From positions 279,072,122-279,136,121 of the forward strand of contig NC_084795.1 in NCBI RefSeq assembly GCF_963169125.1: a stretch of 64,000 nt of DNA. Direction: 5' to 3'. Source of the stretch: Humulus lupulus. Its lineage: Eukaryota; Streptophyta; Magnoliopsida; Rosales; Cannabaceae. This document shows positions 15,690 to 28,400 of this stretch, in pieces; position 1 is the stretch's first letter, and every line of letters starts with the position of its first letter. The position numbers and the translations under genes are program-made. The notes under the pieces are model-generated. The model worked only from the letters and a program-made list of their open reading frames with translations, searched no databases and had not been told where the DNA came from.

Positions 15690-16241
15690 TTATTATTATT
15701 ATTAAATATATAATTTTGATAGCTTTGAATGAATTATTTGATGAAGTAAACTCAACTTCAAACTTAAGTGTTTGAAGTTGCAGAGGCCGAAATTGGGCTT
15801 AGGCCCAATATCAAGATACACAAATGATTATGGCCCAAGCATGCTATCCAATCAAACCCACTAGCATGACCACAAGTCAAAGGTCACTTAAGCCCATAAC
15901 AATAGTGTCAAGTCAAACACATTAGTAAGGCCCATGACTTGATAATAAGGCATTAAGGATTCGGTCAACATCCAAGACCAAGTCTCGATGCTCATTCGGA
16001 TAACCTTGGAAGTGGACAATCAAGCTAATCACGAAGATAGATGTCATCCCCCAAAAGATGGGGAATAACGCTATCACTAAGCCACGTGGAATAACGCTAT
16101 CTTTCCTTGCAACCTTTCTGACTGGTGTCTCTTTGGCCAACACCACCTGGTCTCCCAAAGTATTATGGTTATTGTTCTCTTTATTTTGTAGGTTGTCAAT
16201 CCCCCCCTGCAAACGAACATTCTTGATTAATTGTAGATTTT
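15690..16241. other. Unassigned repeat-like DNA
   Basis: Contains TTGGGCTTAGGCCCAA (about 15793-15808) and several GGCCCA/TGGGCC phrases. The 96-codon minus frame at 15922-16212 has no family I recognise. It is probably part of a retrotransposon, since it abuts an LTR start. Confidence 0.35.
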
Positions 16242-16985
16242 TGTTAGGGTTTATGTTCTAAAAGCATGTGAAAAGACAATTTATTAACTTAATAAAAGTA
16301 CAATTTTATTATATTTGAATGTTATAATTATTGTTTGAATAATTTGTATAAATATCAGAAAATTTCATATTCATTTATGAGAATATGATCTTGTATTAGT
16401 ACGAGAGAATTAAGATCATATATATAGTGAATAAAATAGTTAGCAACATATTAAAGTACATAATTTTTAATGAATGGTTGCTAATATAGTTTATTAAGCA
16501 TACAGGATGCAAGTAATCTAGATTCAGATTATTGATGTGATAGATATCTTAGTAAATGTGTTGTATATAATAATGATTATATGTGACATAACTGATAGAA
16601 TTAACTATCTTTATAAACTTACCATTTACCATAAAGATTTAATTCATCTCATAATAGATGATCATTTGTAGATCAGTTTAAATTCTGTGTAATCATGAAC
16701 TCTGGTTTGTGCTTATTGGATCTTTAGATTCATTCGTTAAAGTCTCTTAACATAATGAGACTAGTGACTTTTGTTTTGGAGATTTAATATCATGAATGAC
16801 TGGGAACATGATTTTACAATAATGGAATCAATGCTTTCCTAATAGATCGAATATTGGTTCCCTTAAGGATTAATTCTATAACGGAATAGTTATTGAGCTC
16901 AAATCTATAATATGATTTGTTGACCTGTGAAATTGGCCAATGATTGTATGTACAATATACGACACATTTTGAAAGGAATGAATCT
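16242..16985 (+). mobile_element. Truncated Copia LTR (Angela-like)
   Basis: It begins TGTTAGGGTTTATG at 16242, closely like the start of the Copia LTR at 44220 (TGTCGGGTTTTATG). It runs through AT-rich sequence typical of long Copia LTRs (ATAATGAGACTAGTGACTTTTG near 16756) and fades near 16985, where other LTR-like DNA begins. No right end or primer-binding site was found. The lineage name is by resemblance only. Confidence 0.5.
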
Positions 16986-18500
16986 AATATACGGCAGAGT
17001 ACAAATATCTTAAATAAACACACATAAATTTTATAGTGGTTCAGCCATGTTCTTCTGAACAATAATAACCTAATCCACTTAGTATTTAGTGTTGAATCGC
17101 TCGATAGACAATTGCAAAGATCAACTCAGAGTTCACTCCTCACAAGTTCGTCCAAAAGATCGATCCAAAAACTCCAGAAAAAGAGCCCCTTGAAACGAAG
17201 CCCGAGGTCCTTTATTTATAGTACCCAGGGGCTGTTATATGATTAGTAAGAGTGAGATCATGGTTTGATACAAGATCATTGGGAGTGGAGATATGTGTCC
17301 ACCTGTCCATGATTATGAGATCGTGGGTCTTCCCGTTGTCTTCTCTGGATCGTGGTCAATAATGCATGATTGAGACCTTCGAGAAAACACTAAGTCTTGA
17401 TTGGTCTATGAGACTTAGGTGCTAGACTCGACGACCCTTTAGAGCTTAGGTGCTAAACCCGTTGGTCCTTTGGGTGCTAGGCATGCGATCTTCTGGGTGC
17501 TAGGCATGTGATCTTCTGGGTGCTAGGCTTATTGATCTTAGTTTGAACGAGTGCGAGTTTTACCCAGTGAAGTGTCTTTAGGAGTGTAGGCCGACCACCC
17601 TATGAAGGATAGGGTGGGTCAACCATCCCAAGGGGTTCTTGGGCATGCTTAGGCCAACCACCCCTAGGGGATGGGGTCAGGCCGACCACCCTTAGGGGGT
17701 CGATGCCAAGCCGACCACCCCTAGAGGGCTTAGGCCTGGTTGACTTTCTATAGGTCCTGGACCTATCTTTTTTGCTCATCGGTCTTTTTTCAATACTTCG
17801 TCATTTTCCTTGATTTGTGATGCCACGTGCCACTTTCTCATTCGCCATGTCATCTCTGAATTTTTGAGGGATAACATTTGCCCCCCAAGTTTATCGTAAT
17901 GTGGTAATGTGTTCCACATTACAGTAAACTTGATTTGGCCCGAGAAATATATCGTAGTAGTAATTTAACAACAAAGTCCATCAGGACATTACGTAGTACT
18001 TTTATCAACTATCGATAATTTGCTAGCATGAATCTTTCACGGATAATTGTAATTCCTAAAAATAATTAGATTTTTCAAGGAAAATTAATTTCCTAAAAAT
18101 CTAGTATATTTTTCAAGGAAATTTGAAGTCCTAAAAATATAATATATTTTTCAATGAGTTTTGAAGTCCTAAAAATATAATATATTTTTCAAGAATATTA
18201 ATTTTTAAAAATACAAAATATTTTTCAAAGAATTTGAGTTCCTAAAAATATAAGATATTTTTCAAGGAATTTGAATTCCTAAAAATACCATATATTTTTC
18301 AAGGAATTTGAATTTTTAACCATACCAGATATTTTTCAAGGATTTTGAATTCCTAAAAATGTATGGTTAGCCTGAGAGGCTATAAGTAGGGTATTCACTT
18401 CTTAGTTCTCTGCTCCGTGCGCCTAAGCTGTAGGGTTCTCCAAGCGTGATTTCTTCAATTCTTCATCAAACTCAAATCTTCACTTGGGTAAGTATTTTCT
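16986..18500 (+). mobile_element. LTR/leader of a decayed Ty3-like element
   Basis: Contains LTR-like sequence (TTTATAGTGGTTCAGCCATG at about 17031, repeated GGCCGACCACCCCTAGGGG units at 17585-17730). A tandem array follows, then a promoter-like stretch, CTATAAGTAGGGTATTCACT near 18379, followed by a CT-rich leader. It precedes a gag-like relic on the same strand, so I read it as the 5' end of that non-autonomous element. Boundaries and duplications were not found. Confidence 0.45.
18049..18362. repeat. AT-rich tandem array, unit about 36-40 bp
   Basis: About eight units of the form TTTTTCAAGGAATTTGAAT then TCCTAAAAATATAATATAT, varying in length. Each unit contains a short inverted pair (AAGGAATTTGAATTCCTAAA), so the array could fold into serial hairpins. 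It sits just before the promoter-like CTATAAGTAGGG. Confidence 0.75.
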
Positions 18501-19362
18501 CCTAGTCTTTACATCATTTAATTTAAATATGCTTAGATTTTGAAGAAATACTTTGAATCTTCGAGGAATCTGTCTGAATCTTTTTGTTTTGTTTTATTTT
18601 GATCCAAAATAAATGACTTGTTTGAATCAAGTCTATGATTTCCCTAGCCTAGACGATTTCCAGGGTTCCAAACTCTAGCATAGGCGATTTCAAGCTTGTA
18701 AAACCCTAAGCTGACCACCTTCATGCCCCTGACGATTTCTAGGTTTGTAAAACTCTGACCTAGGTCAACCACTCTTTGAGATTCACTAGCTTGGTAATTT
18801 CAGGCTTGTAAAACCCTAGGCCGACCACCCTTAAGTTCCCTTGGCCTGACGATTTCCAAGCTTTTAAACATTAGGGTTGGGCGATTTTCAGGGTTTCAGA
18901 TCCAGGCATAGGCGATTACCAGGGATGTAAATTCCATCATGGGCCTACCACCCCAAGGGTTTCCATCATGGGTCGACCACCTCTAGGACTTCCCTTGCCT
19001 TATGCGACTTCCAGGCTTACATACTACATCATGGGTCGAGCACCTTAGGGTTTCCATCATGGGCCGACCACCATACTCCCTGGGCGAATTCCAGGGATCC
19101 AGGGTCTAGGGTGATCAACCCAAGCATAGGCCGACCACCTGGGACCCTACTTTTTTTTTCCTCTTTTGTTTATTGATCTATTTGGGGTCTTCCTTGTACT
19201 GTATAATTTATTGGAGACTTGACCTTAGTCCTCTGGCATTTTCCTATGGTTTGCATCCCTAGGGTGGTCGGGCTAAGGTGGCAGACCGACCGCCTATGCC
19301 CTTTCTTTCACATTTTGTAAGCTTAGTTACTAATTTTACTCTTTATTTTTCTTTTGTTGCAC
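18501..19362 (+). other. Leader with dispersed GCCGACCACC motifs
   Basis: Non-coding. A motif close to GGCCGACCACCCTTAGG recurs about eight times (near 18711, 18761, 18811, 18943, 18967, 19063, 19121 and 19283), alternating with GGCGATTTCCAGGG phrases. The same motif is in the LTR-like region at 17585-17730 and again at 20692. Confidence 0.55.
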
Positions 19363-20368
19363 ATGTCCAACTCCTCTTCGTCAAATAAGTCTGTAAGCAA
19401 GCGTACTTCCCACGAGTTCTTGGAAATGGTGAAAAGGATTTTCCCTCTCTCTAATTTATATTTGTTCAGTGAGGAAGATTTCTTGAGAAGGTGTAGCCCA
19501 ATGGCGAGAGTAAAATAGACATCTCGATAAGCTTTTGAAGATAATCCTCTTATTGCCCAGTACATCACCCAAGGCTCTTTGCCTGACTCTTCTCAACATA
19601 GTACTTCCTGTGGCTCTCAGGGAACATCTCAGCGAAGTCATTCTTCTCAGCAGAGTCTGCCCAGTTAGTGAGACTCCTTGCAACACCCTTTGCATCGGGA
19701 TGCCAGTCATGTTCCCCACCACTCTTCTTCTCAGAGAGAACATACCAAAGGCTCTCATCGCCAGGCTACTCATCCTTAGGAGCGTTCTATTCACAGGTTC
19801 CGGCGGACACACTCTGCCATCAAGTCTGGTGCCCTACTTCCTCTTCATCCATACTTCCGGAGTGTGGCGGATTATTTTGGTCCAACTTTCGTTATGAGCT
19901 TGAAGCTGTCCGCCATGAGGTGCTGGACCTTAGGCGAGTTCTTGGCTCTAGGGATGCGGACATTGCTTTGAAAGATGAAGAAATCAACACTCTCCGCAGT
20001 ACCGTGGAGCTCAAACAGTAGGAAGTGACCGAGTTAACTCATAGGATAACTTATATGGAGGGGAAACTTGCCGATCAGCTCCAACAGTCTGAAGCTGAGA
20101 AAGAGAAGATGATTGCTGACATTGACCAACTGCGGAAGGATGCTCTTGTCGAGAAGGAGCAAGAGGTCAAGGCTATCCGGGACAAGGCTCGAGAGTAGTA
20201 TTCAGAGACAACTTTCTCTTGCTTCTACTTGATCTGGAAGTCCAACAAAGATCTGAACTTGGATTTCCTTCCTGAAAAGACGCGAGCGAAGGAGCTTAGG
20301 AAGTGTCTGGCTTGTGAGGCTGCAAAGGCTCAAGGTGGTCTTTCAGATGATACTCCTCACCCTAGTTA
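19363..20368 (+). pseudogene. Retrotransposon gag-like relic with coiled coil
   Basis: The ATG at 19363 opens a frame MSNSSSSNKSVSKRTSHEFL which soon meets stops and frameshifts. A second block at about 19889-20368 reads ELEAVRHEVLDLRRVLGSRD, then a heptad-like coiled coil (KLADQLQQSEAEKEKM), then a C-terminal segment with SNKDLNLDFLPEKT. This layout (Ser-rich start, long coiled coil, aromatic C-terminal segment) is seen in gag-region proteins of non-autonomous plant Ty3-type elements. Stops occur at 20021 and 20198. Function in life would have been particle assembly; now dead. Assignment is by layout, not by a diagnostic motif. Confidence 0.45.
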
Positions 20369-20370
20369 GT

Positions 20371-21508
20371 CTTCTTTTGGTCTTTTACTTTGTCTTTCCT
20401 TTCATGCCATTGGCGGGGCACCTTATACTTCACAATTTTTACATATGACATTTTATGCCTTTGTGCTTTTTTGTTATGAGTACTCGGTGTATTGATTGAA
20501 ATTTTTTATTTCCAATGCATACTAAGTATATCAACTCACAACCCTCATTGGTTCAGGTATCAGTAATTCTGAACACATGTATTTCATGTGCCATACTAAC
20601 CTTACTATTTTATGTTTTTCATGCTAACAACAATGGTAATGTGAGTAGTATGATACTTCACCAAGTACCATGAACAAAACAGGTTAGGTCGACCACCCCA
20701 TGGGTGATAGGCTAATGTTTAACGCCCAAACATGACTTCCACTTAGCAATTGGTTGTAGTATAGATCGGGCGGTCGATTCCATAAGGAGGCAAAGAAATA
20801 AAGTTAATCAATAAATAAAGTTTAGAGATAAATAATATGAGGAAAATAGAACAAGTGATATTTTTGTTGTTTTTAAGATTTAAAGATTAGAAGTAAAGAT
20901 GTAACATTAGGTAATAAGTAGAAAGGATCAAGAGTCACCAATATGCATACTTATTTATTTGGATATTAGATTCACAAAATTACACAAATGGATAGTTCAC
21001 ATCCCAACTATTCATTTGGAAGATTTAACATTGATGCACAAATATATTTTACAAAAATGTATTCAAGTGATTATTATTCTTTACCATGGAAGGATGAGAT
21101 AAATCTTATGAGAAATCTAAAAATGACATTATACCATTGGCAATAAATGCAATAAAAGATTGGACATAAAACCTATAACAAATATTACTTTTACTATTTA
21201 TAAAATACATAGAAAGAACATGACTAATTCTATATAGATTTAGCAAAAGTAAATATATATAAATGAGATGGAGAAAATGATAAATATGTTATTTATATTA
21301 TTTTCACTAATTTGATAATACATGAGAAGTGATTGACAAAATCTATATACTATTAGTAAACATAAATAAAGATAACAACAAGAAGAAATAGAGATGAAAG
21401 AAAATAAATCACTCAAATATATAAACTTTAAGCACATGGTGAATCAAAAATACCAAACAAAGTCATAGTGCATATAGGATCATCCTAACCTTCCTAAGAA
21501 GGTTAGCC
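20371..21508. other. Retrotransposon-derived non-coding DNA
   Basis: Contains GTAGTATAGATCGGGCGGTCGA near 20757 and adjacent ATAAGGAGGCAAAGAAATAAAG, wording typical of LTR (U5) ends of large plant Ty3 elements. The rest is AT-rich without genes. The palindrome that follows is inserted into this DNA. Confidence 0.4.
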
Positions 21509-21513
21509 TATTA

Positions 21514-22419
21514 TGTAACGACCCAACTATTCTAGACTTTGGACCATTAATGACTACTATACTAATCTTAAGAAAACGTACATATGAAATAACCATAACT
21601 CTATTTAAAAAAAAAAACTGTAAAGTAAATGTTAAATACATAAAAATTCATTTAGGATATGTGATCCCATTGTTTTGAAAACAAAACATAACTTAAATAA
21701 ATTGGTTACAAAATTAAGTGCGAAAAAAATAATGCATAGATATCATAACTAAAAGGCTTAAAAACTTCATCCTCGAATCGAACGCGCAATCCACTGATTC
21801 CATCCTGCCTCGATACACATCCCCAAGCTGCCAAGAATCTTTCCGCCGCCATGACTATTTTCCTGCAAACATAAACATAAAGGAATGAGCCTAATGCCCA
21901 GCAAGGAAAATCTACTACAAGCATGAAACATAATCATACACATAACTATAAGCTATAAACATATAACATATATCTATAAAGACGTACATCATATAAGAAT
22001 ATACTATGTTTTATTGTAGTAGATTTTCCTTGCTGGGCATTAGGCTCATTCCTTTATGTTTATGTTTGCAGGAAAATAGTCATGGCGGCGGAAAGATTCT
22101 TGGCAGCTTGGGGATGTGTATCGAGGCAGGATGGAATCAGTGGATTGCGCGTTCGATTCGAGGATGAAGTTTTTAAGCCTTTTAGTTATGATATCTATGT
22201 ATTATTTTTTCCGTACTTAATTTTGTAACCAATTTATTTAAGTTATGTTTTGTTTTCAAAATAATGGGATCCCATATCCTAAATGAATTTTTATGTATTT
22301 AACTTTTACTTTACAGTTTTTTTTTTAAATAAAGTTATGGTTATTTCATATGTACGTTTTCTTAAGATTAGTATAGTAGTCATTAATGGTCCAAAGTCTA
22401 GAATAGTTGGGTCGTTACA
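21514..22419. mobile_element. Near-perfect 906-bp palindrome built from Ty3 LTR (U5) ends
   Basis: The left arm (21514-21920, 407 bp) and right arm (22015-22419, 405 bp) are reverse complements with only a few differences, around a 94-bp spacer (21921-22014). Both outer ends read TGTAACGACCC inward, and both flanks carry the 5-bp duplication TATTA (21509-21513 and 22420-22424). The arm sequence matches the left part of the solo LTR at 59611-60010 (same order: GACCCAACTA, TAGACTTTGGAC, GGGATCCCATTGTTT, TTCATCCTCGAAT, CACATCCCCAAGC). So each arm is the 3' (U5) end of a Tekay-like LTR. The spacer continues the left arm in the same LTR family. No coding capacity. Confidence 0.85.
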
Positions 22420-22424
22420 TATTA

Positions 22425-22977
22425 TGCTAGACATTCTTATGAAATTCTAGAGAGAAAATATGAGAAATGAGACTGAAATTTGGTAGAGTTTTGCTACCTA
22501 AAAATTACATAAAAATTGTGAAGAAAGAGTCCCTATTTATATAGGGAGAAAATGACTAAAAGGAAATTAAACAACAAAATGAGGTTTACAAAATAAATTT
22601 GAAATATTAATAATAAAATATGATTTTGAAAAATCAAATCTTATTATAAATAAGAACCTAGTTATTTTGGTGTATGGTCAATATGTTTTTTTTTCTAAAG
22701 CACAAAAAAAATGAGCTTTAAAGCTCAAAATAGCAATTTGCAAGGCCCAAAGTGCTTAGAAGATTAGGCCAAAGGTGGCTGGTTGGGAGCTGGTCCATTG
22801 ACCCAGCCGAGCCAAAGAGGGCACGCCACGTCAACAGGGGGAGCTGAAGGGAGAGGGTTGCTTCGGACTGGGCTACTGCAGGTGTGGGTGTGAGAGGCTG
22901 GTTGGGCTGTGGGAGAGCTGGGCCTGCTGGGTTGTGGGTCTTTGCGTTGGGCCACTGGAGGAGGGGAGAAGGTGTTG
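22425..22977. other. Non-coding, GC-rich toward the right
   Basis: Continuation of the DNA interrupted by the palindrome. Positions 22740-22977 are GC-rich with GGGCTG/TGGGCC phrases. No gene supported. Confidence 0.4.
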
Positions 22978-25553
22978 TGTAACGCCCTAGCTCCAGGGAC
23001 CGTTACGGTGTGCCTTGTAAACAGTGCTAAACTCGCTAATCGAGTCATTTGGGCAAAATCGTGTAACTAAGTATGATTAGCAGTTTAGGGATTAAAATTT
23101 TTGGATAAGATATAACGTTTCATTATAACGTTTAATATATATACATTGGGATCCCAAAAATATAATTTCAGAGTCTATTACAAGAAAATATTTACAACAG
23201 GCCGTTATATGCGGCAAAATAGGGTTTAACCCTGGTTCCCCTTCAAACCTCGATCGTGGTGGACGAGCAGCTGCATATGTACACCTCATCACCTAAGCTC
23301 TCAAACTCAAGGATGGTCCAACTTTCTTTTGCCTTTACCTGCACCACATAGCACCCGTGAGTCGAAGCCCAGCAAGAAAACTTAATATGCTCATGAACAG
23401 TAATAACATGTCATCAAATCATAAGGCACACGCCTAGCAGATATAGCCCTATTCCAGCAGGCAAATGAGTTCTTATAACGTTGAGTATAGCACATCAACC
23501 AATGATCATAATAATCATCCAGGACTTTTAGTCCAAACAAATAGGTGACAGTCGCAAAAGTCACCAATATGGGGACAGCACCCTTTAGCCATGTGACGAT
23601 AGGATCACCAGGGCTTAACTGATAAGTGAGCATCTCACTGACTTTAGCAGGATAGGTGCATGGTGATTAGTCACCAACATAACCTTCCTCATGACTCTAG
23701 AGTCATAACTATGGAACAGCGTTCCCTAGCCATGTGACAAGCAGTCACCGAGGTCGTATGCCCTGGCTCTGAATAACTAGTCTCAGACTAGCCAAGTGCT
23801 TATAAGTTCATCGACCTTAGGGTCAGTCCAGCGTTAATACCCCATATGAGTCATTCAACACTGATATCGATTAGATCTAATCTTCATTTGGCCTTACGTT
23901 CATGACGCTATGCCATTTCTGACTCTTAGGTCAGTAGAACACGACCAGTGTTCAACTCATTGTGAACTTGACTAATAAATCACAGCTTCGCAGATGGATC
24001 TAACACCATTGTCGATTCTGACTAATAAGTCAGTGCCATACACAAGTAAGCCATGCCACCAAACATATATCACATGTCCAATATCCATATACAAGGTCTT
24101 CAGCATGCTTAATTAACAAGTACTAGTACAATTAGGATCATGCATATACGCAGAGGCTCAAGCTCTGAACAATAACGTACCCAATATACAAAGCATGTCC
24201 TAATCACATGTTTCTCGTGCATCATATTTAACAATCCAACATGCACCGATAATAGCCATGCATGTCACATATACACAGGGTGCAATTTTCTTACCTCAGA
24301 TTCGAGCTATAAAGATTAAAAGAACGACCCGTGAGAACGATCAACCTTTAGTCCTTTAGCGGTCACCTAATCATAACCAAACACGGGAAATCATTAATAA
24401 TAATGATCAACATAGGTTTCCAAACCAATATTTAGCCTCCGAGAGATCAATCCAAACTAATCCAAGTAGTAGGGACACTCCCGAGGCCCATAGCTAACTT
24501 CCCGGGGTCAAAACGAGCAAACGGGGCGAAAACTGGGCAAGGGCTGCGGCCCTAGCACCTTGGGCCGCGGCCCCCAGAGTTCCTTGAAGCAAGGGCCGTG
24601 GCGCCCAGCAGGAACAACACCTACACCTACTTCTTCAAAGCAGGGCCGCGGCACCCCAAGAACAGGGCTGCGACCCTCAACTTTGGGCCACTCCCAAACG
24701 TATTTTTAACACTCCAAAGCCTCCAAAATCATACCTAAACATTCCCCAATCATAAAAACAAAGTTCCCAAGCTTCCCAATACTTTAAAACCCTCAAAACC
24801 CAAGGTTCAAACGAACCGAAAACTCAACGATTCACAAAATCAATTCAAAGCTTAGAAACTCGGAAAAACTCAAAACTTAAACTTTGATTACCTTCGATTG
24901 AGTTGTTTTCCGTCAAATCCTTCGGTTAAGAAGCTTCTAATATTTCCTAGGATCGCTATGCCTCGATCCTCGCTTGATTCCGACTCCTAGAACTCAAGAT
25001 TTCTTCAAAAATGCTCAAACGGTAAAACGGACTGTCGAAAGAGAGAACGAGAGGTTTTCTAATCGTACGTTCTATCTGACAACTACTTCAAGCTTAAGTA
25101 ACCTCAAATAAAACCTAATGCTTGGGGTCCAAAAAATACCCCCGGGGAGATTATAGTCAAAACCTCTGAAATTTCACCCTGATCTCAAATATTCTCAATT
25201 TATCATCAAATAAACATTTCTATTACCCCAAAATTGACCCTGTTATGACAAAACCGCTAATCCACTAAATATGACCGTCTCATGCCGAATAGCTCGAATA
25301 TATCTCCATAATAATAAAATCTCATTCACGAGTTACGATATGCACCCAATTTACAAATATGCCCTCAACAAGCCAAATTACCAAAATGCCCTTATGATTA
25401 TAAATACACCCATATGCATGCATTTATCATCATATAATAATATAATTCATATTAACACGCATATGATCATTTAATGCCATGATAAATCAATTATGGCCCT
25501 CCCGACCTCCTAATCAAGGTCCTAAACCCTATTAGGAAATTTGGGGTATTACA
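22978..25553 (-). mobile_element. Long terminal repeat, Tekay-like Ty3 element
   Basis: 2,576 bp with LTR termini. On the minus strand it starts TGTAATACCCC (25553) and ends GGGCGTTACA (22978). Directly beside its start, on the minus strand, lies a purine tract CTGTAAGGAGGGGATAGT (polypurine tract), preceded by TTTCGAGGACGAAATTT, the usual end of Tekay-type pol. So this is the 3' LTR of a minus-strand element. It has the GC-rich GGGCCGCGGC repeats (24540-24670) seen in the other LTRs of this family here. No 5-bp duplication pairs it with the LTR piece ending at 28841. Confidence 0.75.
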
Positions 25554-28080
25554 ACTATCCCCTCCTTACAGAAATTTCGTCCTCGAAATTTACTCAAACA
25601 GCTCGGACAACAACCTCGCACAATTAACTCAAATTCCTCAGGTCATTTCCTCGACCTCACTATCTCTACAGCGTTGTCCAAAATACGCTCTATTCAACCG
25701 AACCTTATTACTTCTGTCACAATCTGAACTGGTTATTCCTTACCGGAATACTTAACCTCAACCTTCAAATTCTTATAACTCAACTCATAAGTTCCTTTAA
25801 CCCATGTCCACTGCATGGAAGTACATAATACCCTGTATACAACTGACTGTGCCACAGGCAAGGTTGATCCAAAGTCAACCTAATTAGACCTATGCAGGAT
25901 TCAACTGTCGAGATAATCTAGGGCTTAGCTTGCCCCAACTCCTCCCCTTTTCCATGGCGATACTGTAAAGAAGATACATTATTCTACCTGGAATTTCACG
26001 TTTCCCACTTTTCAATTCAGTAAAACTTTTCCATTTATTCTGAGAAGTGAGCATCCAAACTCCACTCTTTAATGATCTCAATAGTCACCTAAACCACCTC
26101 ATGATCCATATATATACTAACTCATTCATCTTATAAGATGTTCTTTCGATAATAATTGGATAACCCTCTCTCTCTGATTTACCACCAGTCTGAGAGTAAT
26201 AATCTGTACTGAATTCCATCTATATAGTCATCGCCTCCTTACCCCTTCCAGAACCTGGAAGTCGCAAAATAGTCTTCATCTGATAAGATAGACCTTGCAT
26301 TCACGAAGGCGCTCTATCCTTCTCACAAAGAGATTTGAATACTGATAAACTGTACTATCTGCTTATCCTTACTGATAACATGAACTCACTTGAACTATTA
26401 GTCCACAATGACTCAATGCCAATTCATATTAATCCACTAACCTCGAAATCCCACCGCGAAACTCATCGCGATGCTCTCTTACTCCCATTATGAAATACCC
26501 AAAGGCTGTAATGGCCTTGCTGATTCCTGATACTCTGTCTTGACCTGCTAACAGGTTAAGAACTTCATCACACAACCCATTACATCCCTCTTCATCCCAG
26601 GCCACCACTATGAAGCTTTCATATCCTGTTACATTATCATGATGACTGAATGAAAAGAATAAAAGAAAGCATGAGATTCATTCAGAATCTCCCAACTAAT
26701 CTCAATGTCCATCGGATTCCAAGTCCGATCTCTATACCATAATAAATTCATATCTGTCACTGTACAACTCTTAGCTAATCCAGCTAAAGCTTTCCATTCA
26801 ATCTTTCCCACCTGTGGCTCACTTAACCATCTTTCCCTTTTATCTTCTCTGAGATGATAATCTCAAACAATAGGCTGGCCACCTGGCCCACCAGGAACTT
26901 TACTCTAGTTCTGGTCAGATCCTTTAATCAACATATTGCACAGGCAATCACTTTTCTCTATCACTGGGATATCACAACAATCCACTAACTGATTATGGTC
27001 TATAAAAGACCCAGAACACTTTCCCAAGGCACCTGAAACATCTTTACCACAATGGACACTCCTGTCCCCGAGGCACTCTTCAACCTTGGTAAATCTCCGC
27101 AAAGAAGATACCACAATATCATCGTCCAAAACGATCACAAATCCCATTCAAATAAACCTTTGAATGCACCATTCGCCTGATTCACAAACACTTGGCATTA
27201 AACCAATTCTCAAAACATATTTAACACTCTCAGTGCTCTTATCTAATATCAACATGATCCTTTATATAAAACTTCCTCTCTGACCTCTAACTGGTCCTAA
27301 CCAGCTCCAAGATCCACCTTAAAGAATTCCATCTTACTCCACAACTGAACCTTTAATTCTTATAACTTCGTTGAGCCACTCAAAAATAGTGTTTACATCT
27401 GATTCCATCTCTGGTACTAATCCAACCACCATTCTAGTCTCTTTTCATAAAAAGGAGCCCTGACAGACCACCTGGAAACACATTCAAAACTCACAGACTA
27501 ATCCAGTCTGTCCTGATCTCACTGGCACTATCTAAGTGGTATCCACCACGCTAGCTAAGAGTTCCATGCACCTCCCTGCACAAAACTCTAGCTCTCACTA
27601 CAGATATTATAAGCATATAAAACCATGTACCATGCCAACTATCACAAGGCTTTCCACTCTCAAGCCCAAGAGTTACTATACTTTCCTTATCATCTAAGAT
27701 TGCTCTTTAATTACTTAACCAATCCATACCCTAGATCAAACCAAAGCCTGTCATAACCAGCTTTACCAAAATCACTGATGATTTCTTTCCATAACTCAAC
27801 TCATCTCTTAAGTTGCCAATACCATTTTGCATTTCCATCACAATATAACTATGTGATCATCGTATCATCCTTATGCTTCCATGTATGCAACAAACAAAAG
27901 GCAACATGGCACCAAAACCAATCAGCATAACTTATAAATCAAAACTAGAAAGCTAACCTGCCACCCCTGAGGAACTAGTCTCAGTCTCAGACTCTGACTG
28001 TCTTGGAATAAACACTCGAGTTGGAATCAAGCTGTCTATCCTCTTTTTCTCAAGCTCCCTTAGCCTTGGGCGATTCTTTT
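25554..28080 (-). pseudogene. Decayed internal region of the Tekay-like element
   Basis: Reading on the minus strand, traces of gag-pol survive. Near 28075-27960 is the run from nucleocapsid to protease, with PTRVF. Near 27770-27705 is TGFGLI, a stop, then GMDWL, the block after the protease active site (usually DLILGMDWL). Just before the LTR is the end of pol. Stops and shifts are everywhere; the reverse transcriptase, RNase H and integrase blocks could not be read. Gag is missing: other LTR-like DNA takes its place beyond 28080. Confidence 0.5.
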
Positions 28081-28400
28081 TGAAATGTCAAATCAGTCGT
28101 GGGGTGCCTGAACACGTACGTTTATGCTGCGTGTCCGAGAATTCAGGAATGGACTAGACACGTGAAGTCTGATATGCGCACGTTTACATTGCGTGGTTGA
28201 CTTCACAAATGGTCGGGGATCTCAGATCTATGCTGCACCTCGAGCTTGATGTAGCGCCAGCTCGTGATATCTATACTGCTGACCCGTTGCCTTTGAGTAT
28301 ACTTGCTAACTCTTTGATCAGCTCGGGCTAAAGAAGTGGAGACTTGTAACAACAGCTCCGGGTAGACGGTTTCCACGTGGCGGATTGAATTATGCCATTT
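28081..28400. other. LTR-like fragment of another family
   Basis: Contains CACGTACGTTTATGCTGCGTG and a partial repeat of it, GCGCACGTTTACATTGCGTG, about 55 bases on. No coding content. Probably a scrap of a second LTR retrotransposon. Confidence 0.35.

Noticed and set aside
19456..19897. Overlapping open frames of 117-120 codons on both strands
   Set aside because: They overlap a gag-like relic and match no family. Open frames on both strands here reflect composition.
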